This document shows, in pieces, positions 62,833-64,000 of a stretch of DNA of 64,000 bases. This DNA comes from Xanthobacter tagetidis (lineage in GTDB: Bacteria; Pseudomonadota; Alphaproteobacteria; Rhizobiales; Xanthobacteraceae), in NCBI RefSeq assembly GCF_003667445.1, contig NZ_RCTF01000008.1, positions 1 to 64,000 of the forward strand, in the 5' to 3' direction. Each line of letters opens with the position of its first letter. Position 1 is the first letter of the stretch. The translations under genes were made by a program, and so were the position numbers. The notes below the pieces were generated by a model that searched no databases, was not told the origin of the DNA, and saw only the letters and a program-made list of their open reading frames with translations.

Positions 62833-62854
62833 ATCCCCCGGCGTGTCGGGGGAT
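62833..62854 (-). repeat. REP-like palindrome, copy 6
   Basis: Perfect 8-bp arms ATCCCCCG and CGGGGGAT around GCGTGT, preceded by CGTC as in copies 1 and 3. About 57 bp further on, a weaker partner with arms GTGGAT and ATCCAC (62913-62934) ends near GTCATGC. These lie in the 600 bp non-coding gap between ccdA and the permease; the short frames here have no convincing coding character. A half copy of copy 2 (CAAGCCGGAGGGCGACGG) begins at about 63154. Confidence 0.55.
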
Positions 62855-63093
62855 CCGCGGCGGTCGGGCCTATGGCCGGCTTTGGGGCGCGCGACGGGCG
62901 TCGCCGTGGATGCCCCGGTCAATCCACCTGTGTCATGCTCGCTCTCCCCAGGCTTGTGCTGCGGGCTCGGGTCCCGGAAGACTGGCCCTGCCAACTGTTC
63001 GGGGTTTCGAGGGAGCGGACGGGGCCTTGCTCGACCTCGGCCTCAGGGTCCTCGCCGGACCCCCGGCCTGCCGGAGTAAACGGCCTCCCGCCC

Positions 63094-63128
63094 GCGCCTG
63101 CGGAGCGTTAGGGGCGCTCCGCAGGCGC
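63094..63128 (+). terminator. Strong 14-bp hairpin upstream of the ethanolamine permease
   Basis: Perfect 14-bp arms GCGCCTGCGGAGCG and CGCTCCGCAGGCGC with the loop TTAGGGG. The stem is the strongest in the window's intergenic DNA. It is followed by TCTCATTCC and no true T-run, 337 bp after ccdA. It may insulate the permease gene from upstream transcription. Confidence 0.5.
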
Positions 63129-63284
63129 TCTCATTCCAACACATCTCAAACAGACAAGCCGGAGGGCGACGGTCCGAGAGATGGCGACGTTGCGCGTGCC
63201 CCCCCTCGCTCCTCTCCGCATGGTAGGAGACGCGGCCGCAGGGCGCCGCGAAGGAGCGGATCTGACGTTAAGTAAGATTATGAA

Positions 63285-63301
63285 AAGGCATGCATTTTGC
63301 T
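63285..63301 (+). promoter_or_regulatory. Possible sigma-54 promoter of the ethanolamine permease
   Basis: AAGGCATGCATTTTGCT carries GG and GC spaced by 10 bp and TTGCT in the -12 element; it has two mismatches to TGGCACG-N4-TTGCW. The predicted start point is about 45 bp before the ATG. The region is AT-rich. Nitrogen-controlled use of ethanolamine would suit RpoN, but no activator gene is in view. Confidence 0.35.
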
Positions 63302-63357
63302 TTTCCGAAGCCTATGGGTCGCGGGCGGTGCATTCCCGCTACGGAAGGGCTGGTGTC

Positions 63358-64000
63358 ATGGCTGACGGCAAGCATGCGGGCGTGACCTATACGCGTGTCG
63401 ACGTTTCCTATTTCGAGCAGCGGGCCCTGAAGCGCCATGCGCGGGTCTGGTCGCTCTGGGCGCTCGGCGTGGGCGCGGTCATCTCGGGGCATTTCTCGGG
63501 CTGGAACCTCGGCCTCGCCTCGGGCGGCTGGGGCGGCATGTTCATCGCCGCAATCGTCATCGCCGTGATGTATCTCGGCCTCACCTTCTCCATCGCCGAG
63601 ATGTCGCCCGCTTTGCCGCACACGGGCGCGGCCTATTCCTTCGCCCGCACCACGATGGGTCCGTGGGGCGGCTTCATCACCGGCCTGTGCGAGAACGTGG
63701 AATATGTCATCACCCCGGCGGTGGTGGTGTCGTTCATCGGCTCCTATCTCGGCTCGATCTTCGGCACCCCGCCTGCATTTCAGCCGGTCTATTGGATCTT
63801 CGGCTACGCGATCTTCGTCGGGCTCAACATCGTCGGCGTGGAGCTGTCGTTCCGGGTGACGCTGGTGGTCACGCTCGCGGCGCTGGCCTGCCTCGTCGCC
63901 TTCTGGGTGAGCGCGATCCCGGTCGCCGACTTCTCGCGCTGGGCGCTCAATATCGGCGTCGGCCCGGACGGCGCGGCAGTCGAGCTGCCGAACGGCGGGG
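63358..64000 (+). CDS. Ethanolamine permease (APC family), N-terminal part
   Basis: The gene runs off the right edge; 214 codons are visible. WALGVGAVISGHFSGWNLGLASGGWGGMF (about 34-62), PHTGAAYSFARTTMGPWGGFITGLCENVEYVITPAVVVSFIGSYLG and INVGVELSF-like segments match ethanolamine permeases of the amino-acid/polyamine superfamily, with the family N-terminal YxVRxxYFEQRxLKRH-type lead. GGAAGGG lies 10 bp before ATG 63358. Ethanolamine ammonia-lyase genes would be expected further right. Confidence 0.85.
   Translation, partial: MADGKHAGVTYTRVDVSYFEQRALKRHARVWSLWALGVGAVISGHFSGWNLGLASGGWGGMFIAAIVIAVMYLGLTFSIAEMSPALPHTGAAYSFARTTMGPWGGFITGLCENVEYVITPAVVVSFIGSYLGSIFGTPPAFQPVYWIFGYAIFVGLNIVGVELSFRVTLVVTLAALACLVAFWVSAIPVADFSRWALNIGVGPDGAAVELPNGG

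Noticed and set aside
62764-63275. Short open frames in the ccdA-permease gap
   Set aside because: They follow palindromes and repeats, lack ribosome sites and show no recognisable protein features; the gap is treated as non-coding.
1-64000. tRNA, rRNA, prophage or insertion sequence
   Set aside because: No cloverleaf-like sequences, rRNA stretches, integrase or transposase genes were noticed by eye; a covariance-model scan was not possible here.

Overview
The window is about 64 kb of very GC-rich (roughly 70 %), densely coding bacterial DNA with short intergenic gaps and many 1-4 bp stop/start overlaps. The gene order pyrB-pyrC'-plsY-dprA-topA, the pairs hisZ-hisG and tandem cyclophilins next to coaD, and the nearby dxs and xseB point to an alphaproteobacterium of the order Hyphomicrobiales (Rhizobiales). 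The GC content and the many catabolic transporters would suit the Xanthobacteraceae, but species is an inference. I saw no rRNA, tRNA, CRISPR array, prophage or insertion sequence.

Layout. (1) 1-6025: the tail of a BatD-like protein, then a siderophore-uptake locus (AraC regulator, TonB-dependent receptor, small protein, RhtX-type permease) with a Fur-box-like site in the divergent promoter. (2) 6032-19550: a GntR/FCD regulator divergent from a five-gene branched-chain-type ABC importer, then a flavin oxidoreductase, class II aldolase, GGT-like Ntn hydrolase, Rieske oxygenase, 7Fe ferredoxin, ferredoxin reductase and a DapF-fold protein that has lost both catalytic cysteines. A 15-19 bp motif repeated at three gene starts probably ties this together as one regulon. 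(3) 19551-28337: a FadR-type operator, CoxG, a three-subunit molybdenum hydroxylase that is not CO dehydrogenase, an enoyl-CoA hydratase homologue, an alpha/beta hydrolase, a second GntR, a carboxymuconolactone-decarboxylase-family protein and an aromatic-acid-type MFS importer. (4) 28711-34153: a sulfonate/nitrate-type ABC importer, an ornithine-cyclodeaminase-family protein and a UbiD decarboxylase, between REP-like palindromes.

Blocks 2-4 read as an approximately 28 kb catabolic island with three importers (ABC, MFS, ABC) and enzymes for oxygenation, hydroxylation, hydrolysis, decarboxylation and aldol-type cleavage, probably of an aromatic or N-heterocyclic/N-substituted acid. The substrate cannot be read from sequence.

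(5) 34391-41670: housekeeping genes pyrB, a catalytically dead dihydroorotase homologue, plsY, dprA and topA. (6) 41711-48242: DHA2 exporter, two cyclophilins, coaD, pabB, pabC and an acetyltransferase. (7) 48358-53303: KDPG aldolase, then a zinc-uptake operon (His-rich membrane protein, znuC, znuB, znuA, CobW-family GTPase) behind an AT-rich inverted repeat. (8) 53457-62757: secreted hydrolase, dxs, glycosyltransferase, a membrane alpha/beta hydrolase with an isoprenylcysteine-methyltransferase-like protein, xseB, hisZ-hisG and ccdA. (9) 62758-64000: a 600 bp gap with palindromes and a possible sigma-54 promoter, then the start of an ethanolamine permease that runs off the right edge.

Most novel material: the three-site GntR operator; the Rieske/7Fe-ferredoxin/adrenodoxin-type-reductase chain with its Cys-less DapF homologue; the Mo-hydroxylase module with its own operator; the UbiD/OCD/ABC cassette; and the His-rich leader gene of the znu operon.
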